This document shows, in pieces, positions 1 to 6,157 of a DNA stretch of 6,439 bases. Position numbers and translations under genes: made by a program. This DNA is from Methylovirgula sp. (lineage in GTDB: Bacteria > Pseudomonadota > Alphaproteobacteria > Rhizobiales > Beijerinckiaceae). The notes beneath the pieces are model-generated. The model made no database searches. It was given only the letters and a program-made list of their open reading frames with translations, and was not told the origin of the DNA. The stretch covers positions 1 to 6,439 of the forward strand of contig JASHSW010000137.1 of assembly GCA_030038595.1 (NCBI GenBank), in the 5' to 3' direction. Numbering within the stretch: position 1 is the stretch's first letter; the number at the start of each line of letters is the position of its first letter.

Positions 1-4
1 GATA

Positions 5-253
5 TTGGCCGAAGAAAACGAAGATATCGCGGCGCTGCCGTTCGAACAGGCGCTCGCCCAACTCGAAGCGATTGTCGAGAAGCTCGAAAAGGGCTCCGTG
101 GCGCTTGAGGAATCGATCGCGATCTACGCGCGCGGCGAGGCTTTGAAGAAACATTGCGAGGCGCTGCTGCAAAGTGCCGAACAGCGGATCGAGAAGATCA
201 CGCTTGGGCCTGACGGCAAGCCGACCGGCAGCGAGCCGCTCGACATCGAGTGA
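5..253 (+). CDS. xseB: Exodeoxyribonuclease VII small subunit (XseB)
   Basis: This gene encodes the small subunit of exodeoxyribonuclease VII. The enzyme degrades single-stranded DNA from both ends to oligonucleotides in repair, and several XseB chains bind one XseA chain. The 82-residue length is normal for the family. Characteristic patches are visible: [18 protein letters not shown] (residues 11-28), then G-x-V-A-L-E-E-S-I (about 30-38), then Y-x-R-G-x-A-L-K-K-H-C (about 41-51). Together these form the usual two-helix coiled hairpin. The reading frame begins at a TTG only four bases into the window. No ribosome binding site can be seen, and a start further upstream cannot be excluded, although MAEE is a typical beginning. 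The gene converges on glyS with 40 bp between the stops. The xseA partner is not in the window, and dxs, a common downstream neighbour of xseB in this class, is not the next gene. Confidence 0.93.
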   Translation: MAEENEDIAALPFEQALAQLEAIVEKLEKGSVALEESIAIYARGEALKKHCEALLQSAEQRIEKITLGPDGKPTGSEPLDIE

Positions 254-293
254 GCGTCGGCGGCGATGCCGGCGGTGTCGGAAGAAGCCGCCG

Positions 294-2417
294 CTACGGC
301 CCGACGATCTTGGAGAAATCGGCGACGCGATGCACCGAATCGCGCAGTGCACTCAAAAGGCGCAGTCGATTGAGCCGCAGCTCCGCGTCTTCGGCGTTCA
401 CCGTCACGCGCTCGAAGAATTGATCGACGGGGCCGCGCAGCCGGGAGAGCGCCTGCATGGCGGCCTCGAAGTCTTCCGCCTCGATCGCCGTATCCGCTTC
501 GGCGGAGGCGCGGGCAAGTGCCGCCGACAGCGCCTTTTCTTCCGGGGCGACGAGCCGATCCGACGCAAACGGCGCGGCATAGGCGCGCGCTTCGGCGAGC
601 ATCACCTTCTTCTCCTCGGCGCGCAGGATATTGGCGGCGCGCCGGTAGCCGGTGAGCAAATTGGCCCCATCCTCGGTTTCGAGAAACCGGCCGAGCGCTT
701 CGACGCGGCGCACGATCAGCAAAAGGTCGTCCTGCCCTTCGAGCGCGAAGACGGCGTCGATCAAGTCGTAGCGCGCACCTTTGTCGCGCAGATAGACCTT
801 CAGTCGATCGGCGAAAAAACTCAGGAGTTGCGCGAAAAGCTCGTTGGCGGGAACGACTCCGGCGAAGCGCCGATACGCGGCAAGTGTCTGGGCGAGTACC
901 GTGCGGATCGGGATGCGCAGTTCGTCTTCGAGGATCAGGCGGATGATGCCGAGGGCGGCGCGGCGCAGCCCGAACGGATCCTTGCTGCCGGTCGGATGCT
1001 CGTCGATCGCAAAGAAGCCGACCAGCGTGTCGAACTTGTCGGCGAGCGCGACGGCGACCGAAGTCGGCTCCGTGGGAACGCGGTCGGCAGGCCCTTGCGG
1101 CTTATAATGCTCCCCGATCGCGGCGGCGACATTCTCCGTTTCGTCCTGCGCAAGCGCATAATATTTGCCCATGATCCCTTGCAGCTCGGGAAATTCGCCG
1201 ACCATCTCCGAGACGAGATCGGCTTTGCACAGCCGCGCCGCGCGCGCCGCCGCCTGCCCGTTGCTTCCCACCAACGGCGCCAGCATGCGGGCCAAGACGG
1301 CGAGCCGCTCGACCCGTTCGCCCTGCGAGCCGAGCTTTTCGTGAAAGATGATACCAGCAAGCTTTGGCAGCCGATCCTCAAGTTTTACATTAAGATCGGT
1401 CTCGTAGAAGAACTGGGCGTCGGCGAGTCGCGCCCGCACGACGCGGCCGTTGCCGGCGGCGATTGCCGCTCCGCCATCGGGCGCCGCGATATTGGCCACC
1501 AGCGCGAATTTGTCGGCGAGCGCGCCGCTGGCGGCGTCGCGCAGCACGAAACAGCGCTGATGCGTGCGGATGGTCGCGCAGATGACCTCGGGCGGCAGAG
1601 CGAGATAGGCCGCATCGAAGGCGCCGATCAGGACCACCGGCCATTCGACAAGCCCGGCCACTTCCTCGATGAGCGCGTCGTCCTCGACGAGTTCGAGCCC
1701 CTGCGCGTGCGCGAGACTGCGCGCGTCGTAGCGAATGATGTCCTGACGGCGGGCGGGATCGAGCACCACTTTGGCCTTTTCCAGCGCGCGCGCGTAATCG
1801 GCGAAGCGGCGCACGCGGATCGCCCCCGGCGCCAAGAAGCGGTGCCCATAGGTGAGATTGCTTGCCTCGATGCCGGCAACCGAAAAAGCAACGATCTCCG
1901 GGTCTTCGGTTTCGGGGCCGAAGGTCGCCAGGATCGCATGCAGCGGCCGCACCCAGCGGAACGCGTCGGGAAGCGCCGAGCCCGGCCCCCAACGCATCGA
2001 TTTCGGCCAGGGAAAATTCTTGAGGATCGGCGGAAGGATTTCGGCGAGCATCTCTGCCGTGTCGCGCCCCGGCCTTTCGATAAGAGCGACGTAGAAGTCG
2101 CCTTTCTTCGGATCTTTCTCGATGCGCGCCTCGGCAAGCGAGGCAAGCCCGGCGCTTTTCAGAAAGCCGTTCACCGCCGCGGCGGCCGCGTCGACGCGCG
2201 GGCCTTTTTTGAGTTCGCGGCTGGCCGGCCGGCGCGCCGGCAGCCCGGCGATATGCAGCGCCAAGCGGCGCGGCGTGACAAAGCTTCCCGCCGACTCGGC
2301 AAAGATGTCGCGCTCGGCGAGCGCGTCGGTGACGAGCCGTTTCAGGTCCAGCGCCGCTTGCGCCTGCATGCGGGCCGGAATCTCTTCGCAAAAAAGCTCG
2401 AGAAGGAAATCGGGCAT
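294..2417 (-). CDS. glyS: Glycyl-tRNA synthetase beta subunit (GlyS)
   Basis: This is the beta chain of the bacterial alpha2beta2 glycyl-tRNA synthetase, which charges tRNA-Gly in the cytoplasm. The alpha chain (GlyQ) carries the aminoacylation site, while beta recognises tRNA. The product is 707 residues, normal for the family. Visible landmarks are [13 protein letters not shown] (5-17), [10 protein letters not shown] (135-144), [14 protein letters not shown] (154-167), TYGHRF (189-194), VEWPVVL (257-263), THQRCF (285-290), and [21 protein letters not shown] (397-417). The [13 protein letters not shown] block follows at 474-486. The C-terminal DALR-type anticodon-binding region (about 590-700) ends in VADFSKI. 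I chose the ATG at 2417 because family similarity begins at MPDFLLELF. The frame stays open to a TTG at 2489, but those 24 extra residues look unlike the family and cover the putative promoter. The Shine-Dalgarno signal is weak. glyQ is not adjacent, and the next gene upstream is divergent nadK. Confidence 0.96.
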   Translation of the reverse strand: MPDFLLELFCEEIPARMQAQAALDLKRLVTDALAERDIFAESAGSFVTPRRLALHIAGLPARRPASRELKKGPRVDAAAAAVNGFLKSAGLASLAEARIEKDPKKGDFYVALIERPGRDTAEMLAEILPPILKNFPWPKSMRWGPGSALPDAFRWVRPLHAILATFGPETEDPEIVAFSVAGIEASNLTYGHRFLAPGAIRVRRFADYARALEKAKVVLDPARRQDIIRYDARSLAHAQGLELVEDDALIEEVAGLVEWPVVLIGAFDAAYLALPPEVICATIRTHQRCFVLRDAASGALADKFALVANIAAPDGGAAIAAGNGRVVRARLADAQFFYETDLNVKLEDRLPKLAGIIFHEKLGSQGERVERLAVLARMLAPLVGSNGQAAARAARLCKADLVSEMVGEFPELQGIMGKYYALAQDETENVAAAIGEHYKPQGPADRVPTEPTSVAVALADKFDTLVGFFAIDEHPTGSKDPFGLRRAALGIIRLILEDELRIPIRTVLAQTLAAYRRFAGVVPANELFAQLLSFFADRLKVYLRDKGARYDLIDAVFALEGQDDLLLIVRRVEALGRFLETEDGANLLTGYRRAANILRAEEKKVMLAEARAYAAPFASDRLVAPEEKALSAALARASAEADTAIEAEDFEAAMQALSRLRGPVDQFFERVTVNAEDAELRLNRLRLLSALRDSVHRVADFSKIVGP

Positions 2418-2446
2418 GATTCGGGCTTGCGCGCCATCGGCGCGTA

Positions 2447-2463
2447 GGTGACGCGAGCCGCTT
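2447..2463 (+). repeat. 17-bp direct repeat, copy 1
   Basis: GGTGACGCGAGCCGCTT matches copy 2 at 2502-2518 in 15 of 17 positions, in the same orientation and 55 bp away. This copy overlaps the expected glyS transcription start and touches the candidate -10 element. It may be an operator half of a pair, but no binding protein can be named from sequence. Confidence 0.5.
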
Positions 2464-2489
2464 CTATAGGCGCCTGCCCGCCATTTCAA
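2463..2489 (-). promoter_or_regulatory. Possible sigma70-type promoter for glyS
   Basis: Read on the minus strand, TTGAAA (2484-2489, five of six matches to the -35 consensus) is followed after 15 bases by TATAGA (2463-2468, four of six matches to the -10 consensus). Transcription would start near 2456, giving a leader of about 40 bases before the glyS ATG at 2417. The position is sensible and the elements stand out in GC-rich sequence. The 15-base spacer is shorter than the usual 16-18, so this is a tentative call. Confidence 0.3.
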
Positions 2490-2501
2490 CGTGTATCGCC
2501 G

Positions 2502-2518
2502 GGTGACACGAACCGCTT
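2502..2518 (+). repeat. 17-bp direct repeat, copy 2
   Basis: GGTGACACGAACCGCTT differs from copy 1 (2447-2463) only at repeat positions 7 and 11, both G-to-A. It lies upstream of the candidate glyS -35 element and 40-56 bp before the nadK start codon, so a protein bound here could affect either gene. It also overlaps one arm of a CGTGT/ACACG inverted repeat (2490-2494 and 2506-2510). Confidence 0.5.
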
Positions 2519-2546
2519 TACCGCTTCCCCGGCTTGCGGCTATGTC

Positions 2547-2550
2547 AGGA
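2547..2550 (+). promoter_or_regulatory. Ribosome binding site for nadK
   Basis: AGGA lies 7 bases before the ATG at 2558, which is good Shine-Dalgarno spacing. It supports that start over the in-frame TTG at 2534, which lies upstream of this site, and over the in-frame ATG at 2573. Confidence 0.6.
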
Positions 2551-2557
2551 CCGAGCC

Positions 2558-3364
2558 ATGGGAAACGGGCCGATGACCAGCGCCGCGGGCACGAAGCCCA
2601 CCTTGAAACGTATCGCCTTTCTCGCCACCGGCGCGCCCGAGGCCGAAGCGGCGCGCGTTCGGCTCGTCCATTCCTACGGCAATTGCGATCCGGACTCGGC
2701 CGATGTCATCGTCGCGCTCGGCGGCGACGGGCTGATGCTGCAGACGCTGCATCGCTTCATGGGCAGCCGCAAACCGATCTACGGCATGAATCGCGGCTCG
2801 GTCGGTTTCCTCATGAACGAATATCGCGAGGAGGATCTGGCGCGTCGTATCGAAGAGGCCGAGCCGTCGGTCATCCATCCGCTGCTGATGGTCGCCACCG
2901 ACATGCACGGCGAAGTAGCGACCGCCTGCGCCATCAACGAGGTCTCGGTGCTGCGCCAATCCTATCAGGCGGCGAAGATCCGCATCTGCATCGACCGCAA
3001 GGAGCGGCTCGCCGAGCTCGTCGCCGATGGGCTGCTTGTCGCAACGCCCGCCGGCTCGACGGCCTATAATCTTTCGGTCGATGGGCCAATCCTGCCGCTC
3101 GATTCTCCACTGATGGCGCTGACTCCGATCTCGGCTTTCCGGCCGCGCCGCTGGCGCGGCGCGCTGTTGCCCGACACCGCGCATGTGACGCTCGACATTC
3201 TCGAAGCCGACAAACGGCCAGTTTCCGCCGTCGCCGATCATTTCGAGTTCCGCGACGTTGCCAAGGTCGAGATCGGCATGGACCATGCGACCAGCCTCAT
3301 CATTCTCCACGATCCAGGCCACTCGCTCGACGAACGCATCCTGCGCGAACAATTCGGCCATTGA
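2558..3364 (+). CDS. nadK: NAD kinase (NadK/PpnK)
   Basis: This enzyme phosphorylates NAD to NADP with ATP or polyphosphate and is the only known de novo route to NADP, so it is likely essential. The product is 268 residues, slightly longer than many alphaproteobacterial homologues of roughly 255. The phosphate-binding GGDG motif is at 55-58, within [25 protein letters not shown] (76-87), the NEVS motif (127-130) and [12 protein letters not shown] (162-173), which contains the glycine-rich NAD-binding loop, are all intact. The C-terminal run [12 protein letters not shown] (194-205), [10 protein letters not shown] (219-228) and [15 protein letters not shown] (252-266) is typical of the alphaproteobacterial subtype. 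The start at 2558 is backed by an AGGA site. About 15 N-terminal residues before KRIAFLA are poorly conserved, so the ATG at 2573 remains possible. The Nudix gene follows after 2 bp, which suggests co-transcription. Confidence 0.96.
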   Translation: MGNGPMTSAAGTKPTLKRIAFLATGAPEAEAARVRLVHSYGNCDPDSADVIVALGGDGLMLQTLHRFMGSRKPIYGMNRGSVGFLMNEYREEDLARRIEEAEPSVIHPLLMVATDMHGEVATACAINEVSVLRQSYQAAKIRICIDRKERLAELVADGLLVATPAGSTAYNLSVDGPILPLDSPLMALTPISAFRPRRWRGALLPDTAHVTLDILEADKRPVSAVADHFEFRDVAKVEIGMDHATSLIILHDPGHSLDERILREQFGH

Positions 3365-3366
3365 AC

Positions 3367-3942
3367 ATGCCAGCCATCACGATCCTCGACCGCGCGACTC
3401 TGTCGCGCGGCTTCGGTCTTCTCCAGGAGATCGCTTTTCGGCGCCGCCGCTTCGACGGGCAGACGCAGGAACTCCGCCGCGAAGTCTATGACATCGGCGA
3501 CGCCGCGACGATTTTGCCGTACGATCCGCGGCGCGGCTGCGTCCTCTTGGTGCGCCAGTTTCGTCTGCCCGTCTATCTCGGCTGCGGACGCGAGACGACG
3601 ATTGAAGCCTGCGCCGGCAAGCTCGAAGGCATGGATGCCGCCCGGCGCATTGTCATGGAAGTCGAAGAGGAAACCGGTTTTGCGATCAAAGATCCGCAAT
3701 TTCTTTTCGAGGCTTTCACGAGTCCGGGTGCCGTCGGGGAGCGTCTCAGCTTTTATATCGCCCGTTATTGCCCGGCCGACCGCGTCGGTGGCGGCGGCGG
3801 CCTGGCGGACGAAGATATCGAAGTCCTCGAGCCGCGCCTCGACGACGCCCTCAAGATGATCGACAGCGGCGAAATCATCGACGCCAAGACGATCATCCTG
3901 CTGCAAGCCGTGAAACTCGCCGGTCTGACGGAAGGGAAATGA
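3367..3942 (+). CDS. nudK: Nudix hydrolase, NudK/ADP-ribose pyrophosphatase family (probable GDP-mannose pyrophosphatase)
   Basis: The 191-residue product belongs to the YffH/AdpP group of Nudix hydrolases, which use Mg2+ to cleave nucleoside-diphosphate-linked compounds. E. coli NudK hydrolyses GDP-mannose to GMP and mannose 1-phosphate. NudK-like features are REVYDIGDAATILPYD (38-53), the strand VLLVRQFRLP (59-68), the Nudix helix at 84-105 ending MEVEEETGF, the SPGAVGERLSFYIARY block (119-134), and GGGLADEDIEVLE (143-155) followed by DALKMIDSGEIIDAKT (160-175). The first half of the Nudix box is loose: Asp90 stands where Glu is usual and Met97 where Arg is usual. The second half, with metal-binding glutamates 98, 101 and 102, is intact. 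The start is the ATG 2 bp after the nadK stop; a TTG at 3361 overlapping that stop would add two residues. The exact substrate is inferred. Confidence 0.85.
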   Translation: MPAITILDRATLSRGFGLLQEIAFRRRRFDGQTQELRREVYDIGDAATILPYDPRRGCVLLVRQFRLPVYLGCGRETTIEACAGKLEGMDAARRIVMEVEEETGFAIKDPQFLFEAFTSPGAVGERLSFYIARYCPADRVGGGGGLADEDIEVLEPRLDDALKMIDSGEIIDAKTIILLQAVKLAGLTEGK

Positions 3943-3973
3943 GAACGCTCAGGCGGCCGCGAGTTCCCTTTCG
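3929..3973. terminator. Nested inverted repeat across two convergent stop codons; possible bidirectional terminator
   Basis: An outer stem pairs 3929-3938 (CGGAAGGGAA) with 3964-3973 (TTCCCTTTCG), ten pairs including one G-T. An inner hairpin pairs TGAG (3940-3943) with CTCA (3948-3951) around the loop AACG. The inner arms contain the stop codon of the Nudix gene (3940-3942) and that of the DUF2336 gene (3949-3951, read on the minus strand). There is no U-run after either side, so it is not a canonical intrinsic terminator. The right outer arm lies inside the last codons of the DUF2336 gene. Confidence 0.35.
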
Positions 3974-5259
3974 ATCGCCTCGAGATCGACGCTAAGGAAG
4001 CGCGGCTCGATGCGCCGGAAGTTCTCGTTCGAGATCGGCGGCAATTCTTCCGCCTCGCAATCGGCGAGAAGCAGAGGTGGCTCTTCCGGCATGGGCAGCA
4101 TCAGAGGCTGCATCGCTTCCGCGCTCTCTTGCGACACGGTCGCGGAGAAATCGCGCGCCGCTTCGCGCGCCGCTTCCGCATCGAACCTGCGCAGGACCGC
4201 TAGCAGCCGATCGAATTCGCCGTTATTTTCCGACTTGCAGGCGGCGAGCGTCCGCTCAATCCTGCGCCGCGACAGCAAGGCGCCGCTTTCCTCGCCTGCC
4301 TCGACCGAGGCGAGCGCCTCGATGGCGGCGCGGAACGCCGGCAAAAGCGCTTCGGAGAGACCCGACCTGCGATACAGTACGGCAAAGCCGGCGCTACACC
4401 AGTCGCGCGTCAGGCCTTTCACCCGCGCCAAGGGAAGCTCCGAAAGCTCGGCAAGTGCTGCTTCGAACAGGCTCACATTGCCGCTGAGCAAGGCGCGCAG
4501 CAGCAAGCTCGCTGTCAATTGTCCCGAGGCGCGCAGATGCGCGACGAGTCGTGCCGTACCGATTTCGGCCACTTCCGTCGCCGCAATGATTACGTGCGCC
4601 TGTTCGCACGCCTCGCGCGTGACCCGGTTTGCCCGTTCGGGCGACATCCAATCGCGCCCGGTCACGAACGCCGCGAGACTGTCGGCGGTGGCGGCGACAA
4701 GATCGGCGCGCAGCGCCACCGGCAGGTTCGGCCGCGCCAGCAGCGCTTCGCGCATTTCGCCGTCGAAGCCGAACCGTTCGATCATCCGGCGCATGGAGAA
4801 TTCCGGCAGGTCGGCGCCGGGATTGACGGCCAACGAAATGAGCGCTTCGCAGGCGCCGACTTCGGCGACCGCCGCCGCCACCGCCGCCGAGAGGCGCGCG
4901 CGCAGGGCGATTGCCGACTGCGCGATGGCATCGCCGATCGCGGCGCAGTCGATGAGGTCGGAATCCGATAAAAGCGGCGAGTAGCGAAGAACGATCGCGG
5001 AAATGTCGGACTGGTCGTCGGCGAGACCCAGGACGATGTTGGGCGGTGCCTCGGACGAGGTCGCAAAATTTTCGGCAAGCGCCAGGCGCACCAGCGGCGA
5101 GGCATCGTCGAGCAGCCCGGTTAGGGCGAGCAGCGCTTCCCCACGATCGTCCTCCGCGAGATCGCCATAAAGATAGGCGCGGGCCAGGGCCCCCGCCGCT
5201 TCGGCTCGCTCGCTCGCCGCCGCGGTACGCGTCCATTGGAGAAATCGACGAACGATCAT
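3949..5259 (-). CDS. DUF2336 domain protein, function unknown
   Basis: The 436-residue product resembles the DUF2336 family, found mainly in Alphaproteobacteria and without an assigned biochemical role. The recognisable N-terminus is MIVRRFLQWTRTA, followed by RAEAAGALARAYLY (18-31) and then alternating helices. HEAT-like pieces include LLDDASPLVRLALAENFA (49-66) and LGLADDQSDISAIVLRYSP (77-95). ALLARPNLP (172-180) and TREACEQAHVIIAA (214-227) are also family-like, as is LVAHLRASGQLTASLLLRAL (238-257). The C-terminal part (about 375-436) is acidic and proline-rich. There is no signal peptide or membrane segment, so it is probably a soluble all-helical scaffold or interaction protein. The start at 5259 fits the family; the frame runs on to 5316, but those 19 residues are not family-like. 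The Shine-Dalgarno signal is weak. The gene is divergent from the CitE-like gene and convergent with the Nudix gene, so it is probably transcribed alone. Confidence 0.85.
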   Translation of the reverse strand: MIVRRFLQWTRTAAASERAEAAGALARAYLYGDLAEDDRGEALLALTGLLDDASPLVRLALAENFATSSEAPPNIVLGLADDQSDISAIVLRYSPLLSDSDLIDCAAIGDAIAQSAIALRARLSAAVAAAVAEVGACEALISLAVNPGADLPEFSMRRMIERFGFDGEMREALLARPNLPVALRADLVAATADSLAAFVTGRDWMSPERANRVTREACEQAHVIIAATEVAEIGTARLVAHLRASGQLTASLLLRALLSGNVSLFEAALAELSELPLARVKGLTRDWCSAGFAVLYRRSGLSEALLPAFRAAIEALASVEAGEESGALLSRRRIERTLAACKSENNGEFDRLLAVLRRFDAEAAREAARDFSATVSQESAEAMQPLMLPMPEEPPLLLADCEAEELPPISNENFRRIEPRFLSVDLEAIERELAAA

Positions 5260-5329
5260 GATGCGGTCCGCGCCGGCGGCAAAACCCGGGCCAAGCCGTG
5301 GTTCACTTCCTTTCAAGATCTTCGATCAT

Positions 5330-5349
5330 GGTAAATGTACCCTTAAGGG
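5330..5349. repeat. Stacked palindromes in the DUF2336/CitE-like intergenic region
   Basis: GGTA (5330-5333) and TACC (5338-5341) form an inverted repeat around AATG. It overlaps a perfect 10-bp palindrome, CCCTTAAGGG (5340-5349). The block sits in the most AT-rich part of a divergent intergenic region, where an operator would be expected. No known regulator motif is matched with confidence. Confidence 0.4.
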
Positions 5350-5378
5350 GCAATTTCGCGCCGGGCTGGCGCTGAGGA

Positions 5379-5401
5379 CGCCTCGTAGTCTATGCGAGGC
5401 G
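5379..5401 (+). other. Strong hairpin in the leader of the CitE-like gene
   Basis: CGCCTCG (5379-5385) pairs perfectly with CGAGGCG (5395-5401). A T-G and an A-T pair extend the stem to nine pairs around the five-base loop GTCTA. It ends 57 bases before the ATG at 5459. No U-run follows, so it is unlikely to be a simple terminator. A second, imperfect stem (5411-5417 with 5432-5438, one A-A mismatch) lies between it and the start codon. Confidence 0.45.
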
Positions 5402-5444
5402 AAGGGGCTCGGACGGGATAAGATCGCTGCGCCCGACCCGGCCG

Positions 5445-5448
5445 AAGG
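5445..5448 (+). promoter_or_regulatory. Ribosome binding site for the CitE-like gene
   Basis: AAGG (within GAAGG, 5444-5448) lies 10 bases before the ATG at 5459. Together with the start of family similarity at MRSHLLVPAN, it supports that start rather than one of the earlier in-frame codons reaching back to 5258. Confidence 0.45.
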
Positions 5449-5458
5449 CGTATCTCTT

Positions 5459-6154
5459 ATGCGTTCCCATCTGCTTGTCCCCGCCAATGATGCGAAAAAA
5501 CTCGAAGCGGCGCTGCAAAGCGAAGCCGACTGTCTCTGGCTTGACCTCGAAGGCGCGGCCGGTCCGTCGCCGCGGGCGCGCAAACTGGCGCTCGCGCTGC
5601 TGCAGGCGGCGCGCAGCAAGCCTCTTTACGTCCGCCCCCACGCGATCGAAAGCGGCGAAATCGACGCCGATCTCGACGCCGTGATGAAAGGCGCACCGGA
5701 TGGAATCGTTTTGGTCAAATCGCGCGGCGGCGCCGACATCCAGCATCTCGGCGCCAAACTCGCGCTGCGCGAGGCGGAATATGATCTTGCCGATGGGAGC
5801 ACGCGGATCATCGCCGTCGCCGCGCAAACCCCGGCCGCGATCTTCAAAATGGGCACCTATGCGGGTGCAAGCCGCCGTCTCGCGGCGCTCTGTTGGGGGC
5901 CGGAGGAACTCGCCACGGCGATCGGCGCCGCGGCCCCACCGGACGGCAGCATGACGGGACCCTATGCGCTTGCCCGCAGCCTTACGTTGATGGCGGCCAA
6001 GGCAGCCGGCGTGGCGGCCATCGATAGCATTTATGCCGACCCCGATCGCGGCGGCCTCAAAGCGGCGTGCGAGTCGGCGCGGCGCGATGGGTTTGCCGGC
6101 AAGCTCGCGCTCGACGCGGATCAAGCCGCGCTCATCAACGCGTTCTTTGCCTAA
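5459..6154 (+). CDS. CitE/HpcH-HpaI aldolase-like protein with degenerate active site
   Basis: The 231-residue product has the TIM-barrel pattern of the CitE-like CoA-ester lyase/HpcH-HpaI family, whose members use Mg2+ to cleave or form C-C bonds in acyl-CoA or oxo-acid substrates. Recognisable parts are MRSHLLVPANDAKKLEAAL (1-19), LWLDLEG (26-32, usually LDLEDAV), YVRP (57-60), GAPDGIVLVKSRGGAD (78-93), TPAAIFKMGTYAGASRRLAAL (124-144), WGPEELATAIGA (146-157), and GPYALARSL (167-175). GFAGKLALDADQ (211-222) aligns with the usual GF-x-GK-x-x-IHP-x-Q. Several key residues are changed: Gln123 where the metal-binding Glu is expected, Glu150 where the metal-binding Asp is expected, Gly32 for the Asp of LEDA, and Asp219-Ala220 for His-Pro. 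The usual tail of some 40 residues after this motif is missing. The family assignment is firm, but enzymatic function is doubtful. The start at 5459 fits family similarity and an AAGG site. Confidence 0.8.
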   Translation: MRSHLLVPANDAKKLEAALQSEADCLWLDLEGAAGPSPRARKLALALLQAARSKPLYVRPHAIESGEIDADLDAVMKGAPDGIVLVKSRGGADIQHLGAKLALREAEYDLADGSTRIIAVAAQTPAAIFKMGTYAGASRRLAALCWGPEELATAIGAAAPPDGSMTGPYALARSLTLMAAKAAGVAAIDSIYADPDRGGLKAACESARRDGFAGKLALDADQAALINAFFA

Positions 6155-6157
6155 GGC

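Noticed and set aside
270..293. CGGCGG/CCGCCG stem between the xseB and glyS stops, as a terminator.
   Set aside because: Only six pairs with a 12-base loop and no U-run on either strand; such stems are frequent in GC-rich sequence.
2228..2241. 14-bp perfect palindrome GCCGGCGCGCCGGC.
   Set aside because: It lies within glyS codons for Leu-Pro-Ala-Arg-Arg-Pro and is explained by GC-rich codon choice.
174..2447. A 757-codon open frame antisense to nearly all of glyS.
   Set aside because: Its translation is Arg/Gly/Asp-rich with no recognisable domain and mirrors the codon bias of glyS. Long antisense frames are expected opposite GC-rich genes, and the glyS frame matches its family throughout.
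3144..3163. Perfect 8-bp stem with a TGGC loop inside nadK.
   Set aside because: It encodes the conserved Arg-Pro-Arg-Arg-Trp-Arg-Gly segment of NAD kinase; the symmetry follows from Arg codons, and there is no gene boundary nearby.
2540..3361. A 273-codon open frame antisense to nadK.
   Set aside because: Same codon-bias shadow. The plus strand encodes a complete NAD kinase with all motifs.
4010..4984. A 324-codon open frame on the plus strand, opposite DUF2336.
   Set aside because: Composition is Ser/Ala/Arg-rich and low in complexity, with no family resemblance; DUF2336 similarity on the minus strand covers the region.
5328..5375. A 15-codon ATG-to-TGA frame in the divergent intergenic region, a possible leader peptide.
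   Set aside because: There is no Shine-Dalgarno signal, no run of regulatory codons, and it overlaps the palindrome block. A frame this short is expected by chance.
5258..5458. N-terminal extension of the CitE-like frame by 67 codons.
   Set aside because: The extension has no family similarity and runs through the palindromes and hairpins. Similarity begins exactly at the ATG at 5459, which has an AAGG ribosome binding site.
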